Assembly (NCBI RefSeq): GCF_001888185.1
Contig: NZ_CP016364.1
Coordinates: 1,364,001 to 1,428,000 of the forward strand
Length of the DNA stretch: 64,000 bases
DNA from: Phaeobacter porticola
GTDB taxonomy: Bacteria > Pseudomonadota > Alphaproteobacteria > Rhodobacterales > Rhodobacteraceae
Reading direction: 5' to 3'
The notes beneath the pieces are model-generated. The model was given only the letters and a program-made list of their open reading frames with translations, was not told where the DNA came from and did no database searches. Positions 1 through 9,078 of the stretch are shown here, in pieces (positions within the stretch are counted from its first letter, which is position 1; each line of letters starts with the position of its first letter). The position numbers and the translations under genes were made by a program.

Positions 1-2
1 AA

Positions 3-956
3 ACCTCGCATGCGGCGGCGGATGTGATCTTTCGCACGTTGTTTTCCATTCCGATCGAACACCATCTGGCACAGGAGGTGTTCCATCGGTTTCGTGCCTA
101 TCAACAGGGGCAACCGATTTTGAATCTGGCCGCCTTTGTGCCGTTGCCGCGTTGGCTGCCGCGGTTCCATCGTCGCGACACCCGCCGCAACGCCGCTCAC
201 ATCCGTGCATTGATCACCCGTCTTACGGAGGAACGGATGCAGGCGATCGCAGCAGGCTCAGCGCCGCGGGATCTGGCAACGAAGATCATGACCACTGCGG
301 ACCCGGAAACCGGCGAACGGTTTTCAACCGATGAAATGGCTGATCAAGTGGCGATCTTCTTTTTGGCGGGCCATGAAACCAGCGCCTCGGCCCTGGCCTG
401 GGCGTTATATCTGGTCGCATTGGCCCCGAAGTGGCAGGACCGCATTGCCGAAGAGGCCGCTGACCTGCCGTTAGAAACCTTCTCGGCCGCCTCAAAACTG
501 CGCATCAGCCGCGACGTCTTTCGTGAGGCGCTGCGGCTCTATCCGCCGGTGCCGATGATGGTGCGCGAAGCCACCTGTCCACAGCAATTCCGGGGCCGTA
601 CCCTGCCGAAAGGCGCGCAAGTGGTGCTGAGCCCTTGGCATCTGCATCGCCACACGCGGCTCTGGGACAATCCCGATGGCTTTGATCCGGGACGATGGGA
701 AACGGATAATGGTAAGACCTGTCAGAGAGAGGCCTATATACCGTTCTCAGCTGGTCCGCGCGTTTGTACCGGTGCTGGCTTCGCAATGATTGAAGGACCG
801 CTGATCCTATCGATGATCCTGCAACGGTTTCGGGTGGAACCTGTTGCTGGCCAGGAGCCGATCCCGGTCGCCCATCTGACAGTCCGGTCAAAAAACGGGA
901 TCTGGCTGCACCTGGCGCCGCGACAGCGCGAAGCGCAGCCAGATAATGATCGCTAG
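3..956 (+). CDS. Cytochrome P450, 3' part (5' end outside window)
   Basis: Heme-thiolate monooxygenase; substrate unknown. The reading frame is open from the window edge, and the residues before the first possible internal start (GTG at 24) still read as P450, so the gene begins upstream and about 100 residues are missing. Visible family marks in order: I-helix AGHETSAS, ExxR in EALRLYPP, the PERF-like region around DNPDGFDPGRW, and the heme loop FSAGPRVCTGAGFA with an intact Cys. It is thus an ordinary, probably active P450, unlike the Cys-less homologue at 25964. The convergent gene on the other strand ends inside its last codons (953). Family call is secure; role is not. Confidence 0.93.
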   Translation, partial: TSHAAADVIFRTLFSIPIEHHLAQEVFHRFRAYQQGQPILNLAAFVPLPRWLPRFHRRDTRRNAAHIRALITRLTEERMQAIAAGSAPRDLATKIMTTADPETGERFSTDEMADQVAIFFLAGHETSASALAWALYLVALAPKWQDRIAEEAADLPLETFSAASKLRISRDVFREALRLYPPVPMMVREATCPQQFRGRTLPKGAQVVLSPWHLHRHTRLWDNPDGFDPGRWETDNGKTCQREAYIPFSAGPRVCTGAGFAMIEGPLILSMILQRFRVEPVAGQEPIPVAHLTVRSKNGIWLHLAPRQREAQPDNDR

Positions 957-1309
957 TTGGTGAATTTCACCGGTGTACCTGTTGCATGGCGGCACCCCCA
1001 GCTCAGCGGACAGACCTGGATACCAGTGACATTGACGCCGATGACAGCGTCAGCGCCGACCTTGGCGGCTTCGATCCGCAGTTTTTGCTGGGCTTGTGCA
1101 ACCGTGGGAGCAGGGTGGAAAGCCGTGACCTTGGCTACGGTTGTCTTGAGAGGCGGAAGGGACGTGAAGTTTCCGCCGTTAACCGTCGCCGACGAGACCA
1201 GCTTGATCTCATTCACAGGTGTCGCAGACACCGCGTTCGCAGCCTTGGACTGTTTTTCTAGCTGAGAAGGATAGCTAATTGTGTCTCCACAGGCCGACAA
1301 TAGGGCCAA
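953..1309 (-). CDS. Small lipoprotein-like YbjQ/DUF74-type ORF with no normal start codon
   Basis: From a TTG at 1309 the frame reads as LALLSACGD, a lipobox with Cys at residue 7, followed by a roughly 100-residue domain with KVGADAVIGVNV, reminiscent of the YbjQ/DUF74-like fold. A TTG start would leave only six residues before the lipid-bearing Cys. Reading further upstream adds a good hydrophobic leader (NLTLVAA) but hits a TAA at 1331-1333 with no ATG, GTG or TTG in between. Either an odd start codon is used, a one-base change has damaged the start, or the gene is decaying. If made, it would be an outer-membrane-anchored lipoprotein of unknown role. Confidence 0.5.
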   Translation of the reverse strand: MALLSACGDTISYPSQLEKQSKAANAVSATPVNEIKLVSSATVNGGNFTSLPPLKTTVAKVTAFHPAPTVAQAQQKLRIEAAKVGADAVIGVNVTGIQVCPLSWGCRHATGTPVKFTN

Positions 1310-1430
1310 TGCTGCAACAAGAGTTAGGTTTTATTTTAAATCCTTATTTTCAATAATGATGACGGCAAGCTTAGGGCTTTGATCCAAGCCGTTCGCGGTA
1401 AACTATTGATTGGCGTGATGTCATCCAGAG

Positions 1431-1682
1431 TTAAGTGGGTTTTTGCGCATCGCTGGAGACGACGCGCTGTTTTCTTAAACGTCGCAACACATGCAGACGA
1501 ATGGCCGAGGCCAGACCACAGTCCACGCCTCTATTTTCGTCTATTTCAGCGGCCAGGTCGTTGATGGCTCGGTTGTCTTCGGCGGCAATCTCGCGGAAGG
1601 CCTGCCAGAACTCATCCTCCAGCGACACCGAGGTGCGGTGACCACGCAGGGTAAGCGAGTGTTTCCGTGGGCGATTAGTCAT
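1431..1682 (-). CDS. Ribbon-helix-helix domain protein
   Basis: An 83-residue protein with an RHH-type DNA-binding fold: a strand-forming segment (RTSVSLEDEFW) followed by helices with AINDLAAEID and ASAIRLHVLRRL. I place the start at the ATG at 1682, which overlaps the stop of the DUF4169 gene by eight bases; a longer reading to 1781 adds a low-complexity Arg/Pro leader that does not belong to the family. It is the third gene of a fumC-DUF4169-RHH run, an arrangement known from related marine alphaproteobacteria. Its DNA target is not known. Confidence 0.8.
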   Translation of the reverse strand: MTNRPRKHSLTLRGHRTSVSLEDEFWQAFREIAAEDNRAINDLAAEIDENRGVDCGLASAIRLHVLRRLRKQRVVSSDAQKPT

Positions 1683-1881
1683 CGTTGGTCTTGGGATCGT
1701 CGCATTTTGTGCCATCCAGTCGCCGCATATCTTGCGCGTTGCGGGCCTGGTCCAGATCCTTCTCGGCCTTGGTCCGGCCATAAGTCACGGCATTCTGGTC
1801 GGCGCGGGCCTTCTTCTCAGCCCGCGCCTTTTCCTTGCGATACCGGTTCAGATTGACCGGGCCTGAACCGGAACCAGCCAT
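1675..1881 (-). CDS. DUF4169 family small basic protein
   Basis: A 68-residue, highly charged protein rich in Lys, Arg, Glu and Ala (YRKEKARAEKKARADQNA), typical of DUF4169, predicted mostly helical and soluble. Its start ATG shares one base with the fumC stop (TGATG), and its end overlaps the RHH gene, so the three are probably co-translated. No biochemical function is established for the family; the fixed position behind fumC is its main recognisable trait. Confidence 0.85.
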   Translation of the reverse strand: MAGSGSGPVNLNRYRKEKARAEKKARADQNAVTYGRTKAEKDLDQARNAQDMRRLDGTKCDDPKTNDD

Positions 1882-3275
1882 CAGTCTTTCGGGCCGATCA
1901 TCTGCTCTGGGCGGACAACGGCGTCAAACGTCGCCTCATCGACGAAGCCAAGCGCGATGGCCTCTTCCTTCAGCGTGGTGCCGTTCTTATGCGCGGTTTT
2001 GGCAACCTTTGTGGCATTGTCATAGCCGATGGTCGGGGCCAGAGCAGTGACCAGCATCAGCGACTCTTTCATCAGCTTGTCGATGCGCGGTTCATTGGCC
2101 TCGATGCCATTCAGCATCCGCTCGGTGAAGCTGTCCGCAGCGTCGCCCAAGAGTTGGATCGACTGCAAAAGGTTATAGGACATCATCGGGTTGTAGACGT
2201 TCAGCTCGAAATGGCCCTGCGAGCCTGCGAACTTGATCGCGGCGTCATTGCCCATCACATGGGCGGCCACCTGGGTCAGGGCCTCGGCCTGTGTTGGGTT
2301 CACTTTGCCGGGCATGATCGAGGAGCCCGGCTCGTTTTCCGGCAGGATCAACTCGCCCAGACCGGAGCGCGGACCGGAGCCAAGGAAGCGGATGTCATTG
2401 GCAATCTTGTAGCAGCTGCCTGCAATGGTCGCGAGCGCGCCCGACAGAAACACCATGGCGTCATGGGCGGCCAGTGCTTCAAACTTGTTTGGCGCGGTGA
2501 CGAAGGGCAGGCCAGTGATTTCAGCCATATTGGCGGCGACGGTCTCGCCCCAGCCTTTTTGCGTGTTCAGACCGGTGCCAACAGCGGTGCCGCCTTGCGC
2601 TAGTTCATAGATGCCGGGCATCGTGGCCTCAACCCGTGCCAGACCCTGGCGGATCTGATGCGCGTAGCCGCCAAATTCCTGGCCCAGCGTCAGCGGGGTT
2701 GCATCCTGCGTATGGGTGCGGCCGATCTTGATGATATCCTTGAAGGCCTCGGATTTGGCTTCCAGCCCTTCGGCCAGCTTGGTCAGGCCGGGCAACAGTA
2801 CGTCGCGCACCGACATTGCGGTGGCGATATGCATTGCGGTGGGGAAGGTATCGTTGGAGGACTGGCCCATGTTGCAGTGATCGTTTGGGTGCACCGGATC
2901 CTTGGAGCCAATGGTGCCGCCCAGGATCTCGATCGCGCGATTGGCGATGACTTCGTTGGAATTCATGTTGGACTGGGTGCCGGAGCCGGTCTGCCAGACC
3001 ACCAGCGGGAAGTTGTCGTCAAACTTGCCCTCGATCACCTCGCCGGCCGCTTCGATGACTGCATCCGCGATCTTGACGTCCAGTGCGCCCGAGGCCTTGT
3101 TGGCCATGGCGCAGGCCTGCTTGATCACCCCCAGTGCGCGCACGATGGCGACAGGCTGTTTTTCCCAGCCAATCGGGAAGTTCATGATCGACCGTTGGGT
3201 CTGTGCGCCCCAGTACTTGTTGGCGGGGACCTCAAGCGGACCGAAGCTGTCGGTTTCGGTGCGGGTATCGGACAT
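1881..3275 (-). CDS. fumC: Class II fumarate hydratase
   Basis: Interconverts fumarate and malate in the TCA cycle; iron-independent homotetramer in the cytosol. The 464-residue length is standard. Visible marks are [14 protein letters not shown] near residues 97-109, RTHTQDA with the catalytic His at about 188, and the superfamily signature [13 protein letters not shown] at about 317-329 carrying the catalytic loop Ser. An AGAGAGA-like ribosome site precedes the ATG at 3275. First gene of the fumC-DUF4169-RHH run on the minus strand. Confidence 0.97.
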   Translation of the reverse strand: MSDTRTETDSFGPLEVPANKYWGAQTQRSIMNFPIGWEKQPVAIVRALGVIKQACAMANKASGALDVKIADAVIEAAGEVIEGKFDDNFPLVVWQTGSGTQSNMNSNEVIANRAIEILGGTIGSKDPVHPNDHCNMGQSSNDTFPTAMHIATAMSVRDVLLPGLTKLAEGLEAKSEAFKDIIKIGRTHTQDATPLTLGQEFGGYAHQIRQGLARVEATMPGIYELAQGGTAVGTGLNTQKGWGETVAANMAEITGLPFVTAPNKFEALAAHDAMVFLSGALATIAGSCYKIANDIRFLGSGPRSGLGELILPENEPGSSIMPGKVNPTQAEALTQVAAHVMGNDAAIKFAGSQGHFELNVYNPMMSYNLLQSIQLLGDAADSFTERMLNGIEANEPRIDKLMKESLMLVTALAPTIGYDNATKVAKTAHKNGTTLKEEAIALGFVDEATFDAVVRPEQMIGPKD

Positions 3276-3477
3276 AAGTCTCTCTCCGTCTGATGATGAC
3301 TAAATGTATGCGTCGGTATGCCGTGTAACCTGAGCCGGGCTATCAGGCAATTGCGCAGTTTCGCGCAGCATAGTCATTCCGAACCCGAGGTATAGAGCCC
3401 ATTGCAGGATGAGCCATTGCACCGCGCCAGAAGACCGCTAGATTAACTCCAGATTGCACCAGTTGGAGGGCCTGCCT

Positions 3478-4074
3478 GTGTTCACATACCGACCAATGCC
3501 AATCGGCCTGGCCAAAACCTGGTTGCCCTGCATCCGCAGCGGGGTATTGGCTGTGTTCGTTGTCGCAGTGTCTCTGATCGTGACCGGGCAGGCGATGGCC
3601 GCGGACGTGCGGCCGTTCTTTGGCCGATATCAGGGGGCGTTGGTGGTGCCAAATGCGGATGGCACCGAGGAACAGCGAGACGCGACGGTGCAGATCGGTC
3701 CGATTTCCAAAGACGATGGCTTTTACGTGCAGTGGACAACTACATCGCTCAAGAACGATGGTCGGCGTAAGACCAAGTCTTATAACGTGGAATTCCAATC
3801 AACCGAGCGGGCAGATATCTTTGCCGCTGCGATGAAGCGCAATGTCTTTGGCCATACTGTTCAGCTCGACCCGATGAAGGGGGAACCTTATGTTTGGGGT
3901 CGGATCGTCGGTGATACGCTGACGGTGTTTTCCATGTTTATTGGTCCCAACGGGGACTACGAGATGCAGCAATATGATCGTAGCCTCGCCGAGGGCGGTT
4001 TGGATCTGGTCTATTCTTCGCATCGCAACGGTTTCCCGCGCAAGGAATTGAAAACGTTCTTGGAACGTCAGTGA
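3478..4074 (+). CDS. Secreted protein of unknown function
   Basis: About 198 residues. I choose the GTG at 3478 because GGAGGG lies about eight bases before it; TTG 3454 and ATG 3496 are alternatives. The N-terminus has basic residues, a hydrophobic stretch (SGVLAVFVVAVSLIV) and a likely signal-peptidase site at GQAMAADV. The mature part is beta-rich, with DATVQIGPISKDDGFYVQW and YVWGRIVGDTLTVF, and reads like a small lipocalin-like or beta-barrel sensing fold, but I do not recognise a named family. It stands alone, divergent from fumC. Confidence 0.75.
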   Translation: MFTYRPMPIGLAKTWLPCIRSGVLAVFVVAVSLIVTGQAMAADVRPFFGRYQGALVVPNADGTEEQRDATVQIGPISKDDGFYVQWTTTSLKNDGRRKTKSYNVEFQSTERADIFAAAMKRNVFGHTVQLDPMKGEPYVWGRIVGDTLTVFSMFIGPNGDYEMQQYDRSLAEGGLDLVYSSHRNGFPRKELKTFLERQ

Positions 4075-4287
4075 TGCAAATTTAAAACGTGGTAAACAAA
4101 GCATTACAACAGCTTGGACCGAATAGTTGAAGCGGTGCGAATAGACTGATTTGGTGATGTGGCGGTCAATCAAACGCGCGTGGTCGGGGCCAGTTTACGC
4201 GATATGGCTTGGTTACCAATAAAATATGCGCCGCACGAAACATGCAGCGCATCAGGCCTATTCCATCTATGTCACTGAATATGGAGG

Positions 4288-4764
4288 TTATTTGCGGAAG
4301 CTGTCCAATGACACCACATCGGCCGGCTTGTTGTCCTCAGGATCTTCGTCGACTTCTATCTCGATGTCATCGTCCAGCTCAGTGATGATTTCGTCAGGGT
4401 CGCCGTCCTCTTCGGGGGTTTCGAAGCGCAGGCCAAATTCTACAGACGGATCGACAAAGGTCTTAATCGCGTCATAGGGGATATATAGCGGTTCGGGCGC
4501 GTCACCGAAGTTTAGCGTAATCGCAAACCCGTCTTCTCCCACATCAAGATTGTCGAACCAATGCTGCATCACCACTGTCATTTCTCCGGGATAGCGGTCA
4601 GACAGCCAATCGGCCAGTTCCGCATCCGGATGTGCTGTGTCGAATGTGATGAAGAAATGATGATTTCCGGGTAACCCATGTTCGGCCACCCCGTCCAGAA
4701 CCGAACGGATTAGGCCACGCATGGCCGAATGCATCAGATTTCCATAGTCAATTTCGCGGGACAT
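4288..4764 (-). CDS. sspB: SspB-family ClpXP adaptor
   Basis: SspB binds ssrA-tagged proteins released from stalled ribosomes and hands them to ClpXP. The 158-residue frame from ATG 4764 has the alphaproteobacterial SspB core (IDYGNLMHSAMRGLIRSVL, HHFFITFDT, MTVVMQHWFDNL, EPLYIPYDAI) followed by a long acidic linker (DELDDDIEIEVDED-like) and a short C-terminal tail (VVSLDSFRK) that in the family docks on the ClpX zinc-binding domain. AAGGG sits seven bases before ATG 4764; the extension to 4857 lacks family similarity. The tmRNA gene lies 31 kb away in this window. Confidence 0.93.
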   Translation of the reverse strand: MSREIDYGNLMHSAMRGLIRSVLDGVAEHGLPGNHHFFITFDTAHPDAELADWLSDRYPGEMTVVMQHWFDNLDVGEDGFAITLNFGDAPEPLYIPYDAIKTFVDPSVEFGLRFETPEEDGDPDEIITELDDDIEIEVDEDPEDNKPADVVSLDSFRK

Positions 4765-4899
4765 TCCGATACCCTTGTTCTCTTTGAACTTAGAATACGT
4801 ATTTCTGACGGAAACTAAAGGGCCGCTCGCGAGGGATTCGTAAATAATTTCTGACACTAGCAGGATGCTACTCAGACCTTTGCGCTGTGTTTATGCGGC

Positions 4900-6243
4900 T
4901 CAGATCGACAAGGAGACACCCACGCCAAGGCCTGCCATCACCGGCAGCAGAAATGCCAGTCGGCCGCCACAGACCAAGGCAACAACCGGCGCGGCTAGCA
5001 CCAATAGCGCTGCGCTAACGTTCAGGCTGGACATCACAGGTACCATCAGCATGACAGCGGGCAGGTCCAGCACTGTGATCTCACGAAACAGTATATGCAG
5101 CAGGAACCAGACCGACAGATTGAGGATAACACCAACAACCGTTGCAGTGATCGCCCGCAGCGCCGCCCCAAGCTGGGGATGGCTGGCAATCCGCTCAACA
5201 TGTGGAGCTGCGAGAAAAATCCATAGAAAACAGGGCATGAACGTCGCCCAAAGTGCAACCAGACCCGCTGCCAGAGCCATCCAAATGCCGGAGGTCAGCG
5301 CGCCGGTCAGCATCGCCACAAACTGTGTCACCAAGATCAGTGGACCGGGGGTGGTTTCCGCCATCCCCAGGGCGTCGATCATCTGGCCGGTGTCGATCCA
5401 CTGATAGTGTTCGACTACAGTCTGCGACATATAGGCCAGTACGGCATAGGCACCACCAAATGTGACCACAGCAAGCTTGGCGAAGAACCAGCCAAGATCC
5501 GCAAGAAGCTGTGGACCGAACAGGCTGAGCATCGCCAGCGGCATGAGCCATAGTCCAGCCCAGATCAGCAGGGTTGGCCAAAATCGACCGGAAACGGTTG
5601 GCGGCAGGGGTGTTGCATCACTCACCCTATGCCACGCTCGCAAGCCACCTATGGCACCTGCCGCCAGTACGACCAGTGGGAAGGGCAAACCAAAGAAAAA
5701 CAGTGCAACAAACCCAAACCCCGCCAGTGCCAGATCAACAGGGCCATGCAGGGCTTTCTTGCCCAAGCGTTGCAAAGCCTGCAGAACAATCGCCACAACA
5801 GCGGCTTTGATCCCTAAGAATGCTGCCTGAACAAGGGGCTGCGTGCCATAGTGGACGTAGAGAATGACCAACGCCGTGATCACTATCGCGCCCGGCAGAA
5901 CAAAGAGTAACCCTGCAATCAGCCCACCAATCCCCCCGCGCAGACGCCATCCTGCATAGGTCGCAAGCTGCATCGCCTCGGGGCCGGGCAGCATCATACA
6001 AAACGACAGCGCCCGCAGAAAACCGGCGTCGCTCAGCCAGGGGCGGTCTTCGACCAGTTCCTTGTGCATCAGCGCGATCTGCGCGGCTGGTCCGCCAAAT
6101 GACATCAGCCCGATGCGGCCAAAAACCCGCACAAGATCTACCATGGCAATTGTATGAGCTTGGGGCTGCACTTTGGGCTCAGGAGAGATATCGGTCATCG
6201 GCGCACCATTGGCTGGACGCTGATCTTGTATCATCCGTTGCAT
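4900..6243 (-). CDS. chrA: ChrA-type chromate transporter, two-domain form
   Basis: Inner-membrane permease of the CHR superfamily, associated with chromate efflux. The 447 residues contain two homologous halves: the first with RIGLMSFGGPAAQIALMHKE and MLPGPEAMQLATYAGW, the second with KLAVVTFGGAYAVLAYMSQ and MAETTPGPLILVTQF. These repeated FGG and PGP motifs are diagnostic. Roughly ten to twelve hydrophobic segments follow. ATG 6198 is an alternative start; neither has a strong ribosome site. No chrB-like regulator is nearby, so the true substrate is inferred from family only. Confidence 0.93.
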   Translation of the reverse strand: MQRMIQDQRPANGAPMTDISPEPKVQPQAHTIAMVDLVRVFGRIGLMSFGGPAAQIALMHKELVEDRPWLSDAGFLRALSFCMMLPGPEAMQLATYAGWRLRGGIGGLIAGLLFVLPGAIVITALVILYVHYGTQPLVQAAFLGIKAAVVAIVLQALQRLGKKALHGPVDLALAGFGFVALFFFGLPFPLVVLAAGAIGGLRAWHRVSDATPLPPTVSGRFWPTLLIWAGLWLMPLAMLSLFGPQLLADLGWFFAKLAVVTFGGAYAVLAYMSQTVVEHYQWIDTGQMIDALGMAETTPGPLILVTQFVAMLTGALTSGIWMALAAGLVALWATFMPCFLWIFLAAPHVERIASHPQLGAALRAITATVVGVILNLSVWFLLHILFREITVLDLPAVMLMVPVMSSLNVSAALLVLAAPVVALVCGGRLAFLLPVMAGLGVGVSLSI

Positions 6244-6300
6244 ATTTCGCCAGTGCTCTCCGGGGATGAAGAGCCGAAATTTGGCGCTTTTACAAAAGCT

Positions 6301-6765
6301 TCATTCGGCGTCTTTAGGCGAGCGAATGTGATCGTCCATCCAGATCAGGCGTTCTCCGGTCATGCAAATTGGAAGACAGTCGGGCGGAAGCTGCCCGAGC
6401 TGTTCGAACATAGTCATGTAGTCAAAGTTCGACTGGAATTCGCGGATCTTACCATCCTGCATTCGTACGATCAGCTGACCAGAGTAGTCTAGGACATGAT
6501 CCGGCGTGTTGCCAGATCCGCGCACCCGCATCCGCAGAGCGACAAAATCGCCGTCGTTCAATGCATGGGTAAGGCTTATATCTAGATCGTGAATAATATT
6601 GCCCAGAGTGTTCACGACTTCGCGGTAGTCCTCTGCAATCGCGATCGCTCCGTGGAGCGGGCCGTTTACCTCCAGCTCTGGGTGCAACATGGGCTCAATC
6701 CTGTCGAGGTTTCGGTCAACCCAGACATCATGGAACCATTGAAAGACCCGATCGCTATTTTTCAT
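6301..6765 (-). CDS. SnoaL/NTF2-like fold protein
   Basis: A 154-residue cone-shaped NTF2-like protein. The ester-cyclase-type N-terminus (VFQWFHDVWVDRNLDRIEPMLHPE) and the DGDFVALRMRVRG and LIVRMQDGKIREFQSNFD stretches fit SnoaL-like polyketide cyclases and related small-molecule-binding proteins. Nothing shows what it binds. It lies just upstream, on the same strand, of the chromate-transporter gene, with 57 bases between the two; the pair could be co-transcribed. Confidence 0.8.
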   Translation of the reverse strand: MKNSDRVFQWFHDVWVDRNLDRIEPMLHPELEVNGPLHGAIAIAEDYREVVNTLGNIIHDLDISLTHALNDGDFVALRMRVRGSGNTPDHVLDYSGQLIVRMQDGKIREFQSNFDYMTMFEQLGQLPPDCLPICMTGERLIWMDDHIRSPKDAE

Positions 6766-7206
6766 GATGAGTTCGACATATCCTCAATATGGGCCAACAG
6801 GCTCCTGATATCAGTGCCAGGTCTTTGGTGCTCGCTCTTACATGCTGCGCCTGGTTCCAAGTGTAAGAGTCCAGATATTCAAGTAGCTTGAGAACTCAGA
6901 CTGAACCACAAATATGAACAACAATTCAATGAAAATCCTAACATGGCTCTGGAGATCGAGTGACGACATACGATCTGACATGACATTGAGCTGACACCAA
7001 AATAAGCAAATGCTCCGGCCATACGTCTGTGGATAGATATCTCTTCTTGGTGGGCGCGTCTGTCCGTTACGTCGCAGATACCAGGTCCAGCATCGTTCCG
7101 GGGGCCAGTGCGCGTTGGCTCCATTAAGTTGAGGCGTTCGATATTCGGCTGAGACGGTGCCAAATGACGATTTGGTACGTCCCGCGCGGCTTCTAGGTCG
7201 CGGTAT
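6766..7206. other. Intergenic stretch without a recognisable gene
   Basis: About 440 bases between the divergent SnoaL-like gene and the efflux operon. It should hold both promoters. The only long minus-strand reading frame (6879-7241) has no ribosome site, atypical composition and crosses the start of the adaptor gene, so I do not call it. No RNA gene or repeat seen. Confidence 0.5.
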
Positions 7207-8343
7207 ATGGCCTCGATGGGCGATCTATTGGCCATGAACATTCAAACCGACACCCACCGCAATCTTGCTGAGGCTTTGACCCCACTTTCGGCCGTCACGG
7301 TCTCAGAGGCTCAACCGAGTTTTGAGGACAGGCAAGAGCGTGGCCCCTCTTGGACACTTCGGATTTTCCTATTGCTCGGTCTACTGGCGGCTGGCGGCGC
7401 GGTCCTGTGGCGCAGCGATCTGCCAACTCTGACCACATTGCGCAATTGGGGGGAGGGCCTGTTGGACCCGGCGTCGCAATCAGCCGCAACAAATGTGCCG
7501 GTCGCACCAACGCCTGTTTCAGATACAACGGCCCGCATCCAGCCCGCACCTGTGCCGATGCCAACGGCGGAAATAACCGGATCAGGGTATGTACTGGTAC
7601 AGGACTACGCATCGGTCTTTGCAAAATACGAGGGCACAATAACGGACCTTCTTGTCGCTTTGGGTGACCCGGTTACACGCGGACAACCGCTGGCCGCAGT
7701 CAGCGATCCGGGCGCGCAATATGCCCTGAAGTCGGCATTGATTGATCAGTCACTGGCGCAGCTGCGGCTGGAAACCAAACGCATCGAGGTGGATCAGTCC
7801 GAGCGCGATTTTGACCGGCTGACATCCCTCCTTGCCAAAGACGCTGTATCAGAACGCGTGACGCAGGACGCCGCCACAGCGTTAAGCCTCGCAAAAACCG
7901 CGTTGAGACAGGCAGAACAAGACATTCATCTGGCTGATCTCAAGGTCGAGATTGCGCAGGAACACGTGGATGAACTGACGATACGCGCGCCGGTTTCTGG
8001 GACCATTACCCAGCTCAACGCCCGTATCGGCAATAGCGTTCTGGCCCGTGTCGATACCATTCGCGACACCGACTACCTCATGGTGATCACCGACACCGCC
8101 TCCATGTATCTCGATGCCGAAGTCGCCGAGACCAATGTCTCGCGACTGCGGGTCGGTCTGACGGGAGAGGCCGTGCTTGATGGTTTCCCTGACCAACCAT
8201 TTGAGGTTCGCGTTGTTGGCATTTCGCCCGTTGTCTCTGCTGAGAGAGGCACGATTTCGCTGCGCCTGGAACTGGACGGTCCACCTGACGGCATCCGCCC
8301 AAACATGGCCGCCCGCATTCGTATCACCCTGAGTGATACCTGA
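7207..8343 (+). CDS. HlyD/MacA-like periplasmic adaptor of an ABC export system
   Basis: Membrane-fusion protein linking an inner-membrane ABC pump to the outer membrane or periplasm. One N-terminal membrane anchor (WTLRIFLLLGLLAAGGAVLW), a lipoyl-like half (YVLVQDYASVFAKYEGTITDL...GDPVTRGQPLA), a helical hairpin, the second lipoyl half (TIRAPVSGTITQLNARIGN) and a beta-barrel domain (MYLDAEVAETNVSRLRVG) follow in the usual order. ATG 7234 is an equally possible start, as neither has a clear ribosome site. First gene of a four-gene operon with ATPase and two permeases. Confidence 0.9.
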   Translation: MASMGDLLAMNIQTDTHRNLAEALTPLSAVTVSEAQPSFEDRQERGPSWTLRIFLLLGLLAAGGAVLWRSDLPTLTTLRNWGEGLLDPASQSAATNVPVAPTPVSDTTARIQPAPVPMPTAEITGSGYVLVQDYASVFAKYEGTITDLLVALGDPVTRGQPLAAVSDPGAQYALKSALIDQSLAQLRLETKRIEVDQSERDFDRLTSLLAKDAVSERVTQDAATALSLAKTALRQAEQDIHLADLKVEIAQEHVDELTIRAPVSGTITQLNARIGNSVLARVDTIRDTDYLMVITDTASMYLDAEVAETNVSRLRVGLTGEAVLDGFPDQPFEVRVVGISPVVSAERGTISLRLELDGPPDGIRPNMAARIRITLSDT

Positions 8344-8370
8344 TTATCCTCTCTTATAAGGAGTACCTTT

Positions 8371-9078
8371 ATGTCCGCGTCCCAGAAAACACCCTTTATT
8401 CAGCTGGATGCTGTCTCAAAGGGATTTACCTTCAGCAAAGAGAAGATACAGATCTTTTCTGATCTTACCTTGGGCATCGACGCAGGTGAATTCGTGGCAG
8501 TGATGGGGCCATCAGGATCCGGTAAGTCGACAATGCTCAATCTTCTCAGCGGGATTGATGCCCCTGACACGGGAAGCGTACGGATTGGGAATTCAAAACT
8601 GGAGCAATTGGGCGAGGCTAAGAAATCCAACTGGCGCGCCCATAATGTTGGCATTGTCTTTCAGTTCTACAATTTGCTTCCGACGTTGAATGTGGCTGAG
8701 AACATTGAACTGCCGCTGTTGCTCAAGCCGATTGGCCGGGCCGAACGTCGGGCGCGGGTTGAGAAAATAATTGACCTCGTTGGTCTGTCCGGACGTGGCA
8801 AACAATTGCCGTCCAGCATGTCAGGTGGTCAGCAACAGCGTGTCGGCATTGCCCGCGCTATCGTCAGCGATCCGCCGCTTCTACTCTGCGACGAACCAAC
8901 CGGCGATCTTGACCGGGCCTCGGCGGATGAGGTGCTGGAAGTTCTGGGGTTTCTCAATCGCGAATTGAAGAAAACCATCGTCATGGTCACTCATGATCCC
9001 GAAGCGGCGACCCATGCAAGCCGCACCCTGCATCTGAACAAGGGGCAGTTCGTCGAAAGACAAGAGGCTGCCGCATGA
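8371..9078 (+). CDS. MacB/LolD-type ABC transporter ATPase
   Basis: Cytosolic ATP-hydrolysing subunit of the efflux system. Walker A GPSGSGKST near residue 47, Q-loop in VFQFYNLLPTLNV, signature SGGQQQRVGIARA, and Walker B LLLCDEPTGDLD are all intact; the 235-residue length fits the LolD/MacB/FtsE class that moves substrates from the periplasmic side. TAAGGAG precedes the ATG at 8371. Its stop overlaps the next permease start by four bases (ATGA). Confidence 0.96.
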   Translation: MSASQKTPFIQLDAVSKGFTFSKEKIQIFSDLTLGIDAGEFVAVMGPSGSGKSTMLNLLSGIDAPDTGSVRIGNSKLEQLGEAKKSNWRAHNVGIVFQFYNLLPTLNVAENIELPLLLKPIGRAERRARVEKIIDLVGLSGRGKQLPSSMSGGQQQRVGIARAIVSDPPLLLCDEPTGDLDRASADEVLEVLGFLNRELKKTIVMVTHDPEAATHASRTLHLNKGQFVERQEAAA

